Of a stretch of DNA of 58,900 nucleotides, positions 16,294 through 27,100 are shown piece by piece (the stretch's first letter is position 1; each line of letters opens with the position of its first letter). The notes under the pieces are model-generated. The model had not been told where the DNA came from and did no database searches. It saw only the letters and a program-made list of their open reading frames with translations. Where the stretch lies: contig SVJL01000004.1 of NCBI GenBank assembly GCA_015068985.1, positions 1 to 58,900 of the forward strand. Direction: 5' to 3'. The position numbers and the translations under genes are program-made. This DNA comes from Oscillospiraceae bacterium (lineage in GTDB: Bacteria; Bacillota; Clostridia; UMGS1810).

Positions 16294-17808
16294 TTATGCT
16301 TTATGACCGCCAATCTGACGATTGCGGTCAATAGTTGTGCCGCCTTCTTTAAGATTGGTGCCTTTAAGAACCGCATTTTTGCCAAATCGCTGCCTCAGCT
16401 CAACTGTTGCTTCCTGAATTTTTCGCTCTTTGCTGAGCCTTTTTCTTTCTTGCTCTCTTTTTCGCGATAACTCTTCATAGTCGGTGAAAAAGTCGAGCTG
16501 TTCATAGTGTTTTTCTTCAACAACACTGTTTTCGTCAATAATGTGGTTGGCAGCAATGGTTACTCTGCGAACAAGAAGATTTTTGTTGACAATACGGTCA
16601 AACAGCTCCATAACCGCATCTATAATCATCATTCCCGAAGAGGTGTGCCTGCCAAGGTTAGCTGTGCCGTGGGCGTGCTTGGGAATTTTTCTGCCATAAA
16701 AATCGGTTGTTATTTCGCCTTCATAGTGCATACTTATTGCCGAATTGGTGAGGTTTTCGATGTCGTAGCCGACAGTGAGAACAATCTGGTCGGTCACAAC
16801 CCTTTTTTCAACCAGATCAAGAGCCAGAAGCTCAAGCATTTCTCTCACAATAAGCTTTGCCTTTTCAAAATCATAGGGGCAATGAAGTACCTGACCTGTG
16901 CTGATGCTTTTGTTTTCGGGCTTATAAGCTTTGGCATCGGCAAGGGTGCACGGCTCATATCCCCATGCGTGGTCAATCAACAGCTCAGCATTGATGCCAA
17001 AAAGCTTGTAGAGCATATCCTCACCATATTGCGAGACCGATGCACGGGCAATATCGCCCATGGTGTAGAGACCTTTGGCTTCAAGCTTTTTGGAGTATCC
17101 TGCTCCAATCCGCCAGAAGTCGGTTAAAGGACGGTGAGTCCACAAATTGCGGCGATAGCTCATTTCGTCAAGCTCGGCAATTCGCACGCCGTCGGAGTCG
17201 GCAGGCATCTTTTTTGCCATAACATCCATTGCAATCTTTGCCAGATACATATTGGTGCCAATGCCGGCTGTGGCAGTTATGCCTGTTTTTTTGAGCACAT
17301 CTCTGATGATTGTCATTGCCAGCTCCCGTGCCGTCATCTTATAGGTTTTCAGATAGCCGGTTGCATCAATAAAAACCTCATCTACCGAATACACCAGAAT
17401 GTCATCGTGCGAAACATATTTCAGATATATATCATAAATTCGCGTGCTGTATTCCATATAATACGCCATTCGGGGCGGAGCGGCAATGTAGTCAAGTTCC
17501 AGAGACGGATTCGCTTCGAGCTCTGTTGCACTGACCGATTTTGCCGAAAACGAACGTCCCGGTGCATTTTTCAGACGGAGCCTGTTTATTTCACGAACCT
17601 TTTGAACAACCTCAAAAAGCCTTGCTCTGCCCGAAATCCCATAAGCTTTGAGTGCCGGAGTAACCGCCAGGCAAATGGTTTTTTCGGTTCGGGAGCTATC
17701 GGCAACAACAAGGTTGGTCGTGAGGGGATTAAGACCCATTTCCACACATTCCACAGAGGCATAAAAGCTTTTTAAGTCAATGCATATGTATTGTTTTTGA
17801 TTGTCCAC
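16294..17808 (-). CDS. Y-family DNA polymerase (UvrX/UmuC-like)
   Basis: A 504-residue translesion polymerase. The palm begins with YICIDLKSFYASVECVEMGL, giving the first metal aspartate and the steric-gate region, and the second acidic motif is in LVYSVDEVFIDATGY. Little-finger and C-terminal regions follow, with a charged tail. Its length and the yolD partner point to the UvrX/YqjW type rather than DinB. Such genes are normally LexA-controlled; no clear LexA box was identified by eye in the upstream gap. Confidence 0.9.
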   Translation of the reverse strand: MDNQKQYICIDLKSFYASVECVEMGLNPLTTNLVVADSSRTEKTICLAVTPALKAYGISGRARLFEVVQKVREINRLRLKNAPGRSFSAKSVSATELEANPSLELDYIAAPPRMAYYMEYSTRIYDIYLKYVSHDDILVYSVDEVFIDATGYLKTYKMTARELAMTIIRDVLKKTGITATAGIGTNMYLAKIAMDVMAKKMPADSDGVRIAELDEMSYRRNLWTHRPLTDFWRIGAGYSKKLEAKGLYTMGDIARASVSQYGEDMLYKLFGINAELLIDHAWGYEPCTLADAKAYKPENKSISTGQVLHCPYDFEKAKLIVREMLELLALDLVEKRVVTDQIVLTVGYDIENLTNSAISMHYEGEITTDFYGRKIPKHAHGTANLGRHTSSGMMIIDAVMELFDRIVNKNLLVRRVTIAANHIIDENSVVEEKHYEQLDFFTDYEELSRKREQERKRLSKERKIQEATVELRQRFGKNAVLKGTNLKEGGTTIDRNRQIGGHKA

Positions 17809-17840
17809 TTTTTTGCCTCCTTGTGTAACGGATTTTTATA

Positions 17841-18097
17841 AATTGTTGTTTAGCAAAGCCTTCCCCTTAGAGGGGAAGGGGGACCGCGTTAGCGGTGGAT
17901 GAGGTGTCTTGCTTACAACAAGTGCCATATTAACGCCGCTTTGCGGCTACTTCTACGCTTTGCTACGCATAAGTTCCACCATCCAATCGTGCAGTGCTCT
18001 CTTGGGGTGTCACTTAACCTCACCACCGCCTGCGGCGGAGCCTCTCCTCAAGGAGAAGCCTTTCGTTACAGCCTAAGCAGTTCTATAAACAACAATT
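17841..18097. mobile_element. palindromic element, family A, copy 2
   Basis: The ends AATTGTTGTTTA / TAAACAACAATT are flanked by TA on both sides (17839-17840, 18098-18099). The cargo (CCTTCCCCTTAGAGGGGAAGG and related arms) differs in sequence from copies 1 and 4 but has the same hairpin plan. The changes in the two ends are compensatory (GTTG/CAAC instead of ATTG/CAAT). Confidence 0.75.
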
Positions 18098-18133
18098 TAA
18101 TTATATATCAGATGCATTCAAAAAACAAGTCTC

Positions 18134-18997
18134 CTATTGAGCATTTTTTGGAATGTGGATAATGTATTCATAATATTCTTCAAATTCGTTTTCTTCTGCC
18201 AGTGCATCAATACCGTTCTTTTTCATAACATCAACAGCGTGGCGAACTGTGTTCACAAAAATACGCACATCCTTTAGTCCTCTTTTTTCCGAACCCGATT
18301 TTGTGTCAGATTTTTTCTTGGGTCTTTGGCTGAGCATATCATCAATCAGCTCATCGGTTTGCTGAACATTCAAATTTTCGTCGGTAATTCTGGCAAGAGC
18401 CTTGAGCTGACGGCTTTCATCCTCCAGCCTCAAAAGGGCTCTGGCGTGGCGCTCGGTGAGCATATTGTCTTTTATGATTTCTCTCACAACAGCCGGAAGC
18501 TTTAAAAGACGCACCTTGTTGGCAACAGACGACTGGGTTTTGCCAAGATGCTTTGCAAGCACGTCTTGAGTGAAGCCATGATTGCAAAGAAGATTTCTGT
18601 ATGCTTCCGCCTCCTCCATAAAGCTTAAGTTTTCTCTTTGGATGTTTTCTATCAGGGCAACAACGGCACTGTCATTATCGTCAAGATTGGTAACAATTGC
18701 CGGCACTTTAAGCATTCCTGCCAGCGAACAAGCCCTGAGACGGCGTTCGCCGGCAATGAGCTCATATTGGTCTTGAGAAAGCTTTCTGACGGTTACCGGC
18801 TGAATAACGCCGTATTTTTTGATAGACTCGGAAAGCTGAGCAATCGTGTCAGCATCAAAATTTCGCCGAGGTTGATAAGGGTTTGCCTTGATTAAATGAA
18901 TCGGAATCTGAACAACTGTCCTTTCGCCCTCTTTGAGCTTGTATTCTTCTGTATAGGTTATGGGCAGTGCAGATTTGAATTTTGCCAATAAGTCCAT
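18134..18997 (-). CDS. ParB/Noc family DNA-binding protein
   Basis: A 287-residue protein of the ParB superfamily. The N-terminal CTPase/ParB domain (about 28-120) has ANPYQPRR and the box II motif AGERRLRAC; ENIQRENLSFMEEAEAY leads into the helix-turn-helix domain (about 125-215) with LGKTQSSVANKVRLLKLP. The C-terminal dimer domain is short. ParB marks the origin via parS; Noc blocks division over the nucleoid. No parA lies beside it, and it is 31 kb from dnaA, which fits Noc or a stand-alone ParB. AGGAGG lies before ATG 18997. Confidence 0.85.
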   Translation of the reverse strand: MDLLAKFKSALPITYTEEYKLKEGERTVVQIPIHLIKANPYQPRRNFDADTIAQLSESIKKYGVIQPVTVRKLSQDQYELIAGERRLRACSLAGMLKVPAIVTNLDDNDSAVVALIENIQRENLSFMEEAEAYRNLLCNHGFTQDVLAKHLGKTQSSVANKVRLLKLPAVVREIIKDNMLTERHARALLRLEDESRQLKALARITDENLNVQQTDELIDDMLSQRPKKKSDTKSGSEKRGLKDVRIFVNTVRHAVDVMKKNGIDALAEENEFEEYYEYIIHIPKNAQ

Positions 18998-19291
18998 AAG
19001 TGTGTTCCTCCTCTTTGGTTTTTATTTTACCTACCATAAAAAGTATATCATCCCAAATCAGAAAAAGGAAACTTTTTCGGTCGTTCAAAAAAGACAGCAA
19101 ACTTAATTTCCCGTCGGCAAACCCCATTACCGATGACAGCTTTGGCAAAACCCTCTTGGTTCGTGTCGGCTTTTGCGACGAAAAGTTTCTATGTTACAAA
19201 TAGAACATTTTTATTAGAATCTGGTCCTTTAATAACCTTGACACTTATCTGCTATTGTGGTATTTTTATAAAGAAAGGTAGGTTATAATTT
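18998..19291. promoter_or_regulatory. divergent region with promoter of the ceramidase-fold operon
   Basis: TTGACA (19238-19243) and TATTTT (19261-19266), 17 bp apart, form a plus-strand promoter for the gene at 19292. The rest of the gap (19030-19200) holds no convincing gene; short ORFs there have no ribosome binding site. Confidence 0.6.
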
Positions 19292-20635
19292 ATGGCTTTT
19301 AAAACAGGCTTTTCCAAAGTTTGCATCACCCCACCCCTCGGTGCACCAATTTCGGGCTACTATATGCCCCGATTCACCAAGGGCGTGCTTGACGATATTT
19401 ATGCAAGAGCTGTGGCTTTTGATGACGGCAATAAAAAGGCTGTTATAATAACTCTCGACCTTTGCACGCTCACAGAAGCTCAGTTTTCTCTCTACAAATC
19501 CACCGTTGCTGACTTTTGCTCTATTCCCGCGGAGGCTGTTTTCATCACCTGCTCCCACACCCACACCGGCCCTATGATTGGTAAAGACTTTGCATCAGAG
19601 CTCAGAAGCGACCCCGGCTATGACAACTCTCTTGTGCTTGCCATCCGCGATGCTGCTGCATATGCAATTGCCGACCTTAAAGACACCGAAATCTACAGTG
19701 CAAAAAGCGAAGCAAAAAGAATCTCATTTGTGCGTCGTTTCCGCATGAAAGACGGCAGCGTTAAAACCAACCCCGGTATTCATAATGACGAAATAGACCA
19801 TCCTCTCGGCACACCTAACGAAACCGTTAAGCTCATAAAGCTTGTGAGAAAAGATGCCGACGATATTTTTCTTGTTAACTTCGGCACTCACCCCGATTCC
19901 ATTGGCGGAGAATACATAAGCGGTGACTATCCCGGATATGTGTGCTCAGGAATTGAAGCGGCACTCCCCGGCACAAAGTGTATGTTTTTGCTTGCACCTC
20001 AGGGCGATGTTAACCACGTGAACGTTAACCCAACCCCCGGCGAAGAGGCAATTTCTACCATAGATTTTGACGACGTACCCCGTTCGTTGGAGCACGCAAA
20101 GCATATGGCAAGAGTTATTATTGGTGCAGTCCTCTCTGTTTGCACTGTTGCCGAAAAGGTTGATGCAGGCAATATTTCGTATGCAACAAAGAGGGTGAAA
20201 ATTGCATCTCACCAAGAAAACGACCGTCTTGATGAAGCTCGCCAAATAAATGCTCTCTACTCTGCAGGCCGTGCAAACGAGCTTCCCTATGATGGTATGG
20301 AGCTTACAACCGTTGTTGCAGAGGCTGAGCGAATCATAAACCTTTCAAAGGGTCCGGATTCTTTTGAATTTATTCTCTCTGCTCTCAAAATTGGTGACCT
20401 TGTGTTTGGGGGTATGCCCGGTGAACCCTTCACCGAAATTGCCAACAGAATATATGAGGGGTCGCCCTTTGAATCCACAATTCTTTGTTGCATATCCAAT
20501 TCCAACGGACCGTATTTCCCCACAACAAAAGCATATTCTGAGGGCGGTTATGAGGCTCGTTCTTCGTCACTTGCTCCCGGAGGCGACGACATAATTGTTG
20601 GCGGTATGTGTGAGCTTTTGAAAGAAATGAAATAA
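19292..20635 (+). CDS. neutral/alkaline ceramidase-fold hydrolase, paralogue 1
   Basis: A 447-residue protein of the neutral/alkaline ceramidase N-terminal domain family. It has the metal-site motifs CSHTHTGP (about residues 87-94) and NFGTHPDSIGG, plus GEPFTEI and AYSEGGYEA, which match the Zn ligands His, His, Glu and Tyr of the family. The position of the nucleophile serine (GDVSPN in true ceramidases) reads QGDVNHVN, with asparagine instead. There is no signal peptide and no C-terminal immunoglobulin-like domain, so it should be cytosolic. The next gene, 22 bp later, is a close paralogue. The substrate is unknown; an amide or ester hydrolase role is inferred. Confidence 0.8.
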   Translation: MAFKTGFSKVCITPPLGAPISGYYMPRFTKGVLDDIYARAVAFDDGNKKAVIITLDLCTLTEAQFSLYKSTVADFCSIPAEAVFITCSHTHTGPMIGKDFASELRSDPGYDNSLVLAIRDAAAYAIADLKDTEIYSAKSEAKRISFVRRFRMKDGSVKTNPGIHNDEIDHPLGTPNETVKLIKLVRKDADDIFLVNFGTHPDSIGGEYISGDYPGYVCSGIEAALPGTKCMFLLAPQGDVNHVNVNPTPGEEAISTIDFDDVPRSLEHAKHMARVIIGAVLSVCTVAEKVDAGNISYATKRVKIASHQENDRLDEARQINALYSAGRANELPYDGMELTTVVAEAERIINLSKGPDSFEFILSALKIGDLVFGGMPGEPFTEIANRIYEGSPFESTILCCISNSNGPYFPTTKAYSEGGYEARSSSLAPGGDDIIVGGMCELLKEMK

Positions 20636-20657
20636 TATATATAAGGAGATTTTTAAT

Positions 20658-22010
20658 ATGTCATTCAAAGTAGGCTTTGCCAAACAAAGCATAACACCAC
20701 CACTTGGTACAGCACTCAGAGGGTATCCGATAGCCCGTTATTCCAAGGGCGTGCTCGATGATATTCATGCAAGAGCAACAGCGTTTTCTGACGGAGAAAA
20801 CAAAGCGGTTGTAATTGCACTTGAGCTGGGCAATTTGTATTCCAACGAATTTGAGCTTTTCAGAAAAACCGTTGCCGAATATTGCAACATACCCTTAGAG
20901 GCAGTGTTTATCACCTGCACCCACACCCACACCGCTCCCCTTGTTGGCGGCACAGTCGGTCCAACAGGTATGAACTGTAATCCTGTTTATGACGAATATC
21001 TTAAAAACGCTGTCAGAGATGCTGCAGCCTATGCAATTGCCGACCTTAAAGAAGCTACCATCTACGGAGCACAGGCAGAAGCAAAGGGCATTTCGTTTGT
21101 GCGTCGTTTCCGCATGAAAGACGGCAGTGTTAAAACCAACCCCGGCGTTGGCAATGCCGACATTGACCACCCATTGGGAACACCCAACGAAACACTCAAG
21201 CTTTTGAAAATTGTGAGAGAAAATGCAAACGATATTTTCCTTGTTAACTTCGGCACTCATCCCGATACCATTGGCGGAGAATATATCAGTGCTGATTATC
21301 CGGGATTTTTGTGCAAAACAATTGAAGATGCACTCCCCGGCACAAATTGCGTATTCCTGCAGGCTCCCGAGGGGGATGTTAACCACGTGAACACTAATCC
21401 CACACCGGGCGAAGCTGCAATTTCCGAAATTGATTTCGACAGTGTGCCCCGCTCATACGAACACGCGAAGCACATGGGCAGAGTGTTGGCAGGTGCGGTG
21501 CTTTCTGTTTGCACAGTTGCCGAAAAAATTGAACCCGGAAAAATCTTTTTCCAAACAAAACAGGTTACCGTTGCTTCCAATCAGGAAAACGACAGACTTG
21601 AGGAATCACGCAAAATTGTAGAAATGCAAAAGGCAGGCCGCACAGCAGAGCTTCCGTGGAAAGAGATGGAGCTCACAACAGTGCTTGCCGAAGCAGGTCG
21701 AATTGTCCGCTTGGAAAACGGACCCGAATCCTACACATTCACCGTGTCGGCAATCCGAATCGGCGACTTTGCAATTGCCGGAATCCCCGGTGAACCCTTC
21801 ACCGAAATTGGCAGACGCATTTATGAAGGTTCTCCGTTCGACACAACAATCCTGTGCTGCCTCACAAACAGCGCCGGTCCATATTTCCCAACAAGCGAGG
21901 CTTACTCTGAGGGTGGCTACGAAGCAAGGTCATCTTCGCTAAAAAAAGGCTGCGACGACATTATTGTTAACGGTATGTGCGACCTTTTGAATGATATCAA
22001 AAAACTTTGA
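20658..22010 (+). CDS. neutral/alkaline ceramidase-fold hydrolase, paralogue 2
   Basis: A 450-residue protein that matches the previous gene over its whole length (ITPPLG start, SKGVLDDI, FVRRFRMKDGSVKTNPG), so the pair arose by tandem duplication. The metal motifs THTHTAP, NFGTHPDTIGG, GEPFTEI and AYSEGGYEA are kept. The serine nucleophile position is again asparagine (EGDVNHVN). It has an AAGGAG site, no signal peptide, and is followed by a large hairpin terminator. The two are presumably made together and may form a complex or act on related substrates. Confidence 0.8.
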   Translation: MSFKVGFAKQSITPPLGTALRGYPIARYSKGVLDDIHARATAFSDGENKAVVIALELGNLYSNEFELFRKTVAEYCNIPLEAVFITCTHTHTAPLVGGTVGPTGMNCNPVYDEYLKNAVRDAAAYAIADLKEATIYGAQAEAKGISFVRRFRMKDGSVKTNPGVGNADIDHPLGTPNETLKLLKIVRENANDIFLVNFGTHPDTIGGEYISADYPGFLCKTIEDALPGTNCVFLQAPEGDVNHVNTNPTPGEAAISEIDFDSVPRSYEHAKHMGRVLAGAVLSVCTVAEKIEPGKIFFQTKQVTVASNQENDRLEESRKIVEMQKAGRTAELPWKEMELTTVLAEAGRIVRLENGPESYTFTVSAIRIGDFAIAGIPGEPFTEIGRRIYEGSPFDTTILCCLTNSAGPYFPTSEAYSEGGYEARSSSLKKGCDDIIVNGMCDLLNDIKKL

Positions 22011-22024
22011 TTAATATAACAAGA

Positions 22025-22139
22025 GGCTGTCTCTCTAAACAAACAATATGCATAATAATTCATTTTGTAGGGGTCGATGTTGGCATCGACCCCTACATTT
22101 TTGAATGTTTATACACTATGAATGTTTAGAGAGGCAGCC
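22025..22139 (+). terminator. terminator-like stem with nested repeat hairpin
   Basis: Outer arms GGCTGTCTCTCTAAAC (22025-22040) and GTTTAGAGAGGCAGCC (22124-22139) enclose a second perfect hairpin TGTAGGGGTCGATG / CATCGACCCCTACA (22066-22097). The inner hairpin text recurs in the element at 40557-40794, so a dispersed hairpin probably inserted in the loop of a terminator shared by the convergent genes. Confidence 0.65.
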
Positions 22140-22146
22140 CCTTTGT

Positions 22147-22992
22147 TTATTTGTGGGTATCGCCTTTCATAAATTCTTTCGGTGTTGTGCCCATATGCTT
22201 TTTGAATAAACGGTAACCATAGGGCATATCGCTTATGCCCACATTCCTGCACGCATCCTTAAACGACACCCCCTGCTTCTTCATAAGCTCTGCCACCATC
22301 GCAATTTTCTTTTTGATCGCATATTGCTTAATGGTTATGCCGTTGACCTTTTTAAACTCCTGGTTAATATAATTGGGAGTTTTTTTCAAGTGAGCTGCAA
22401 GCTCAGCAAGGGTAAATGATGAGTCAATATTTTCCAATACGTACCTTTTTATTTTATATGACAAAACGGAATCCGAGCTCGATTGAGTGCCAATGTTTTT
22501 TCTGGCTAATTCGTCGAGCTTTTGAATTATTCCTACAAAACGCATTGATGCCGAAAAACGGTTTTTTTCGCGGGATATGCCAAGTTGTGATATTATAGCA
22601 TTCAGTTCTCTTTTTATTTGCTCGGTTTCTTTGCATGGTAATGTTACAAACGGCAAAAGAGCTCTGCCAAACGGTATTGCTGTGCCGTCGGTTATTAAGG
22701 AAAACTCGTAATCAAATTCCACTTGCACAGTAGAATGCACGCAGTCTTTTTCACCGCTCTTTTTAACGCTGATTGGCAAATGCCTGAACAACACAAATAC
22801 GCTTCCCTCGGGGGCGTATATTTTTTCGCCGTTAAATTCTGCTTCTATGATTCCGGAATTTACATAAACAATTTCAAAGCTTTTCTTTTTACTGTTATAT
22901 GTGTAGCTATGGTTATCGCTATAAAAATGATGTGCAAAACCGATATCGGGCAAAGAATTAAATCTAATCAACCCTGCAAACATAAAAATCAC
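22147..22992 (-). CDS. AraC family transcriptional regulator
   Basis: A 281-residue regulator. The N-terminal part (about 1-130) is a cupin-like sensing domain with an EGSVFVLFRHLP segment. The C-terminal DNA-binding domain (about 180-278) has SFTLAELAAHLKKTPNYINQEFKKVNG and a second motif VSFKDACRNVGISDMPYGYRLFKK. It is read divergently from the deacetylase-like gene at 23156 and lies inside the fucosidase/ceramidase-fold locus, which it may control. A disrupted copy of its C-terminal part is found at 30544-31140. Confidence 0.85.
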   Translation of the reverse strand: MIFMFAGLIRFNSLPDIGFAHHFYSDNHSYTYNSKKKSFEIVYVNSGIIEAEFNGEKIYAPEGSVFVLFRHLPISVKKSGEKDCVHSTVQVEFDYEFSLITDGTAIPFGRALLPFVTLPCKETEQIKRELNAIISQLGISREKNRFSASMRFVGIIQKLDELARKNIGTQSSSDSVLSYKIKRYVLENIDSSFTLAELAAHLKKTPNYINQEFKKVNGITIKQYAIKKKIAMVAELMKKQGVSFKDACRNVGISDMPYGYRLFKKHMGTTPKEFMKGDTHK

Positions 22993-23155
22993 AGCCTTTT
23001 TACTTTTTTATAATTATAACATAAAATTCAACACTGAAACACTATAACTCACCAAAAAAAGTTGTTTTGTACACAAAAATACATTTTTTAGATAGAATAT
23101 GTGCTTTTCGAGTTGTTATAATCATATCAAACAACACAGAAAGGACTATGTTATA

Positions 23156-24085
23156 ATGAACAAAAAAGCTTACTTTTATATTGATGACACAATCTGGGTT
23201 CTTCGTGACCTCACGCGTATGAAGCCAAAATCGCTTTTTGACACACCGCTTTTGTCGGTGCTCAAAAAGGCTCACGACATTTGGGGATTAAAGGTTCAGC
23301 TCAATCTTTTTTGGCGAACCGACTCTTTCTATGGCAATGATGAATTCACCCTTGCAGATGTAACCGATGCCTACAAAGAAGAATTTGAGGAAGCTTCCGA
23401 TTGGTTGAAGTTTGCATTTCACGCAAAAGAGGAATTCCCTGACTATCCTCACGTTAATGCAACCTACAAAGACGTATATGACTTGTTTCAGGCAATAAAA
23501 AATGAAGTCATTCGCTTTGCGGGCAAGAATTCATTCACATACGGCACCTGCCCCCACTGGCTTCCTGTGAGCAAAGAGGGCGTCAAGGCACTTTATGATT
23601 GCGGTGTAAGAGTTATGGATGCAACCTGGGGAGATACACATGAATATAACGGCGACCCGTTTTCGCTTCCCTATGGTCACTCTGCAAGACTTTTGAACAA
23701 CAGGCAGTCTGAGGCTCGCGTGTTCAGCAGGAGCGGCCCCGATGTGGCAATTAAGCGTTCAATTTGTGCTCACAACCATCTTAGCGAAAGAGACTACAGA
23801 GCCACGGCCAACAACATGGCATATATTTTAGACGAACAGACACAAATGAAGTTCAAGGTTTATTGCTCGGCTATGTGCATTAACCTTATTCCCCTCAGTA
23901 ATATTGAATCTGTACTCCAAGAGGTTATCGGCAAAGAATTTTTGGGAATCTGCAACCATGAACAGTATTTTTACAAAGACTATTTTGCATATCAGCACGA
24001 TTATGCCGACAGAATTTATAAGATGAGTGAGTTTTTGGCAGACAACGGATATGAATTTATTTTCATTGGTGATGAAATAAAGTGA
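23156..24085 (+). CDS. polysaccharide-deacetylase-like barrel protein
   Basis: I start the gene at ATG 23156, preceded by AAGGA, rather than at the upstream ATG 23099. The 309-residue product begins with KKAYFYIDDTIWVLRDL, an acidic pair at the end of the first strand like the DD of NodB enzymes, and has FHAKEEFPDYPHV and YGTCPHWLPVS segments with candidate metal histidines. It ends with a FIGDEI strand. No signal peptide is seen, so it would act in the cytoplasm. The family is not firmly recognised; a glycoside hydrolase/deacetylase barrel is the best guess. It precedes the fucosidase-like gene by 85 bp. Confidence 0.6.
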   Translation: MNKKAYFYIDDTIWVLRDLTRMKPKSLFDTPLLSVLKKAHDIWGLKVQLNLFWRTDSFYGNDEFTLADVTDAYKEEFEEASDWLKFAFHAKEEFPDYPHVNATYKDVYDLFQAIKNEVIRFAGKNSFTYGTCPHWLPVSKEGVKALYDCGVRVMDATWGDTHEYNGDPFSLPYGHSARLLNNRQSEARVFSRSGPDVAIKRSICAHNHLSERDYRATANNMAYILDEQTQMKFKVYCSAMCINLIPLSNIESVLQEVIGKEFLGICNHEQYFYKDYFAYQHDYADRIYKMSEFLADNGYEFIFIGDEIK

Positions 24086-24170
24086 TTTGAAAGCATTTTG
24101 CAACGTGAGGCTGACAACTTATGCAAATAGATAAATTTGTTGAAAAAGGAAATTTAAAGGAGGAGAAAGA

Positions 24171-27100
24171 ATGAAGAAAAAATGTCTATCGCTCATAACT
24201 GCCATAGTATTTATTTTGGTAACAGTTATGACACCGTTTGGCAGCGTTCTTGCATCACAAACAGGAGGTGATAGTGCTGTGCAGGAGAACAACTTCGACC
24301 CGAACAAAGAATACAAAATTTGGTTTGATGAGCCTGCACCCGATGATGATAAGGGCTCTACCCTCAACAACGATACCTACAACAACGATTCAAGCATTGT
24401 AGGCTGGGACCATTATGCCCTCAGACTTGCCAACGGTAATCTGGGTGCAGTTGTTTTTGGACTTACAGAATACGAAAGAATCCAGCTTAGTGAAAAATCA
24501 CTCCACACAACACTAGGACTCAACAATTTTTCAGAGACTTATCTTGATTTTGGGCATCCCTGGGCAGAGGTGAGTAACTATTATCGCGACCTCAATCTCA
24601 ACACAGCCGTGTCCACTGTGAGATACACTCATGATAATGTTGATTACACAAGAGAGTTTTTGGTAAGTTATCCCGACAACGTGATGGCAATTAAGCTCAC
24701 TGCTTCACAGAGCGGCAAGCTTAGCTTTACTCTCAGACCCACAATTCCGCATATTACAGACGAAGCAGGCTTACATAAAGCAGGCAAGGTCGTTGCAGAT
24801 ACAGAAAAAATTACTCTTTCGGGCACAATGAATGATTACGGCATTCAATACGAAGGTCAGTATAAAATTGTTCCCACAGGCGGCCATATTACATATGCCA
24901 ACGATAAAAACGGCGAAAATGGCACAATGACCGTGACAGGAGCCGACAGTGCAGTAATTTATATCACATGGGGCACCAACTATAAAACAGGTGAAGCTCA
25001 GGTGTTTAGCGAATCGGGAGCAAACAAGCTTGCAGGCTTTGAGCATCCTCACGAAAAGCTCACCTCTGTTATGTCAGCAGCGGTAGCCAAAGGCTATGAT
25101 GAAATAAAGAAAGACCACATCGCCGACCACAGTGCATTGTTTTCAAGCAATAAGCTCGATCTTGGCGGCGAGGTTCCGTCTGTACCCACAGATGAGCTGA
25201 TTGCAAATTATAAAGCGGGTACGCCATCAAAATATCTTGAAGAAATGTATTATCAAATGGGCAGATACCTTTTGATTGCATCATCAAGAGAAGGCACTTT
25301 GCCTTTCCACCTTGGCGGTGCGTGGTGCAGAGTTAAGGTGCCCGGTTGCCTTTGCGGCTATTGGCACAACATCAACATTCAGATGAGCTACTGGCATGCA
25401 TTCAACACCAATCTTGAAGAAACTTTCCCGTCATTTGTGGACCTTTTCAATTCATACATTTCAACTGTAGAGGCCGACACATCAAAAAGAATTCAGGCAT
25501 CTGCCCCCCGGAACTATGATGCAAACGGCAATAACGGCTGGAACACAGGCACGGGATTTTCACCCTACTATGCATATGCAGGCAAGCACCCCGCCATCGA
25601 CGGCAACGCCACAGGTGCACTCCTTGCAGAGCTTATATGGGACTACTGGCTCTACACTCAGGATGAAGAGATACTGAGAGACTGGGTATATCCTGCAGTT
25701 TACGGCAATGCCAATTTTGCCACAAGAATAGTTGAAAAACAGGCAGACGGTACATATCTCACAGAGGTTTCGGGCTCTCCCGAAAATCATATTGACTTCA
25801 CTCCCAAAGGTACCGCTTTTGACCAGTCGCTTTTGTATGATTCTATGGCTCACACCCTGCAGGGGGCCGAAATTCTGGGAATAGATACATCAAACGATGC
25901 GGTTATAAAACGTATAAATGAGCGCATAGACCATCTTGACCCCATAATTATTGGTGATTCCGGCCAGATTAAGGAATTCCGTGAAGAAAGCACCTATGGT
26001 GAATTTGGCGAAAAAGCTCACCGCCATGTTTCGCAGCTTCTTGGCTCTTATCCGGGCACTCTGATTAATTCAAGCACTCCCCATTGGCTTGATGCCGTGG
26101 CAAAAACACTGGAGCTTCGCGGTGATATAACCAAAAACTGGGCTATGGCAAACCGAATGGCACTTTGGGCAAGACAAAAAGACGGCAATCATGCCTACAC
26201 GCTGATACAGCATCTTTTGAAGAGAACAACCGTTCCCAACCTTTTGAGCAACTATGACCCGGGCTTGGAGCTCGACGCCAACGCCGGCTCTACTGCAGGC
26301 TATGCCGAAATGCTCCTTCAGAGTCACGAGGGCTATGTTGAAGTGCTCCCCGCACTGCCCGATGCATGGGCAAAGGGAAGCTTTGAGGGACTTGTTGCCA
26401 GAGGTGCATTTGAAGTTGATGCAAGCTGGTCAGATATGAAAGCTGACCAAATAAAGGTGCTTTCACGAAAGGGAAAAGAACTTAAGCTCAGATATCCCGG
26501 CGTTGCATCTGCAAAGGTGGCAGATGCCTCAGGCAATGCAGTAACATTCACAAAGATTGACGACGACACAATCTCTTTTGCCACAACACAAGGCGCTGAA
26601 TATACAATTTCATCTATCCCTGCAGTGAACAAGGTAAACCCTGCATCAGACTTCAGTGCAAATGTGGTCGACGGAAAGGTGAAGCTCACATGGAGTTCAA
26701 GCAGCAATGCTTCATCTTACAATGTGTATAAAGCAGAAGGTAATGTGCCTGACTATACCTTCGTTGCAAACACCAAAGACCTTAGCTATGGCTTCAATGA
26801 GATTGAGGACTACACCGAAAGAGTAACCTACGCCGTAACTGCCGTGGATGCAAACGGCAAAGAGAGTAAACGTGCGTGGGATCAAATAAACAAAATAGAC
26901 CCGGTTCAGTCGGCATCGGGCGTATGGGCAGACAACACGACACTTGAAATATATCTTGAAACTTCGGATGCAGTTGAGGTTGAGTCATATTTGATTTACG
27001 AAAAGGCAAGTGACGGCACTCTCAGCCTTATTAAAGAAACTCCATATTCTGTAATGGTGTTAGAGAATGCATCAAAAGAAAAAACCTACGCTGTAAAAGC

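Noticed and set aside
18134-18997. parS site near the ParB/Noc gene
   Set aside because: No TGTTTCACGTGAAACA-like palindrome was found in the window by eye; the CACGTG words seen are inside coding genes.
19000-19203. 67-codon plus-strand ORF upstream of the ceramidase-fold genes
   Set aside because: No ribosome binding site, starts within the parB leader and ends before the promoter at 19238.
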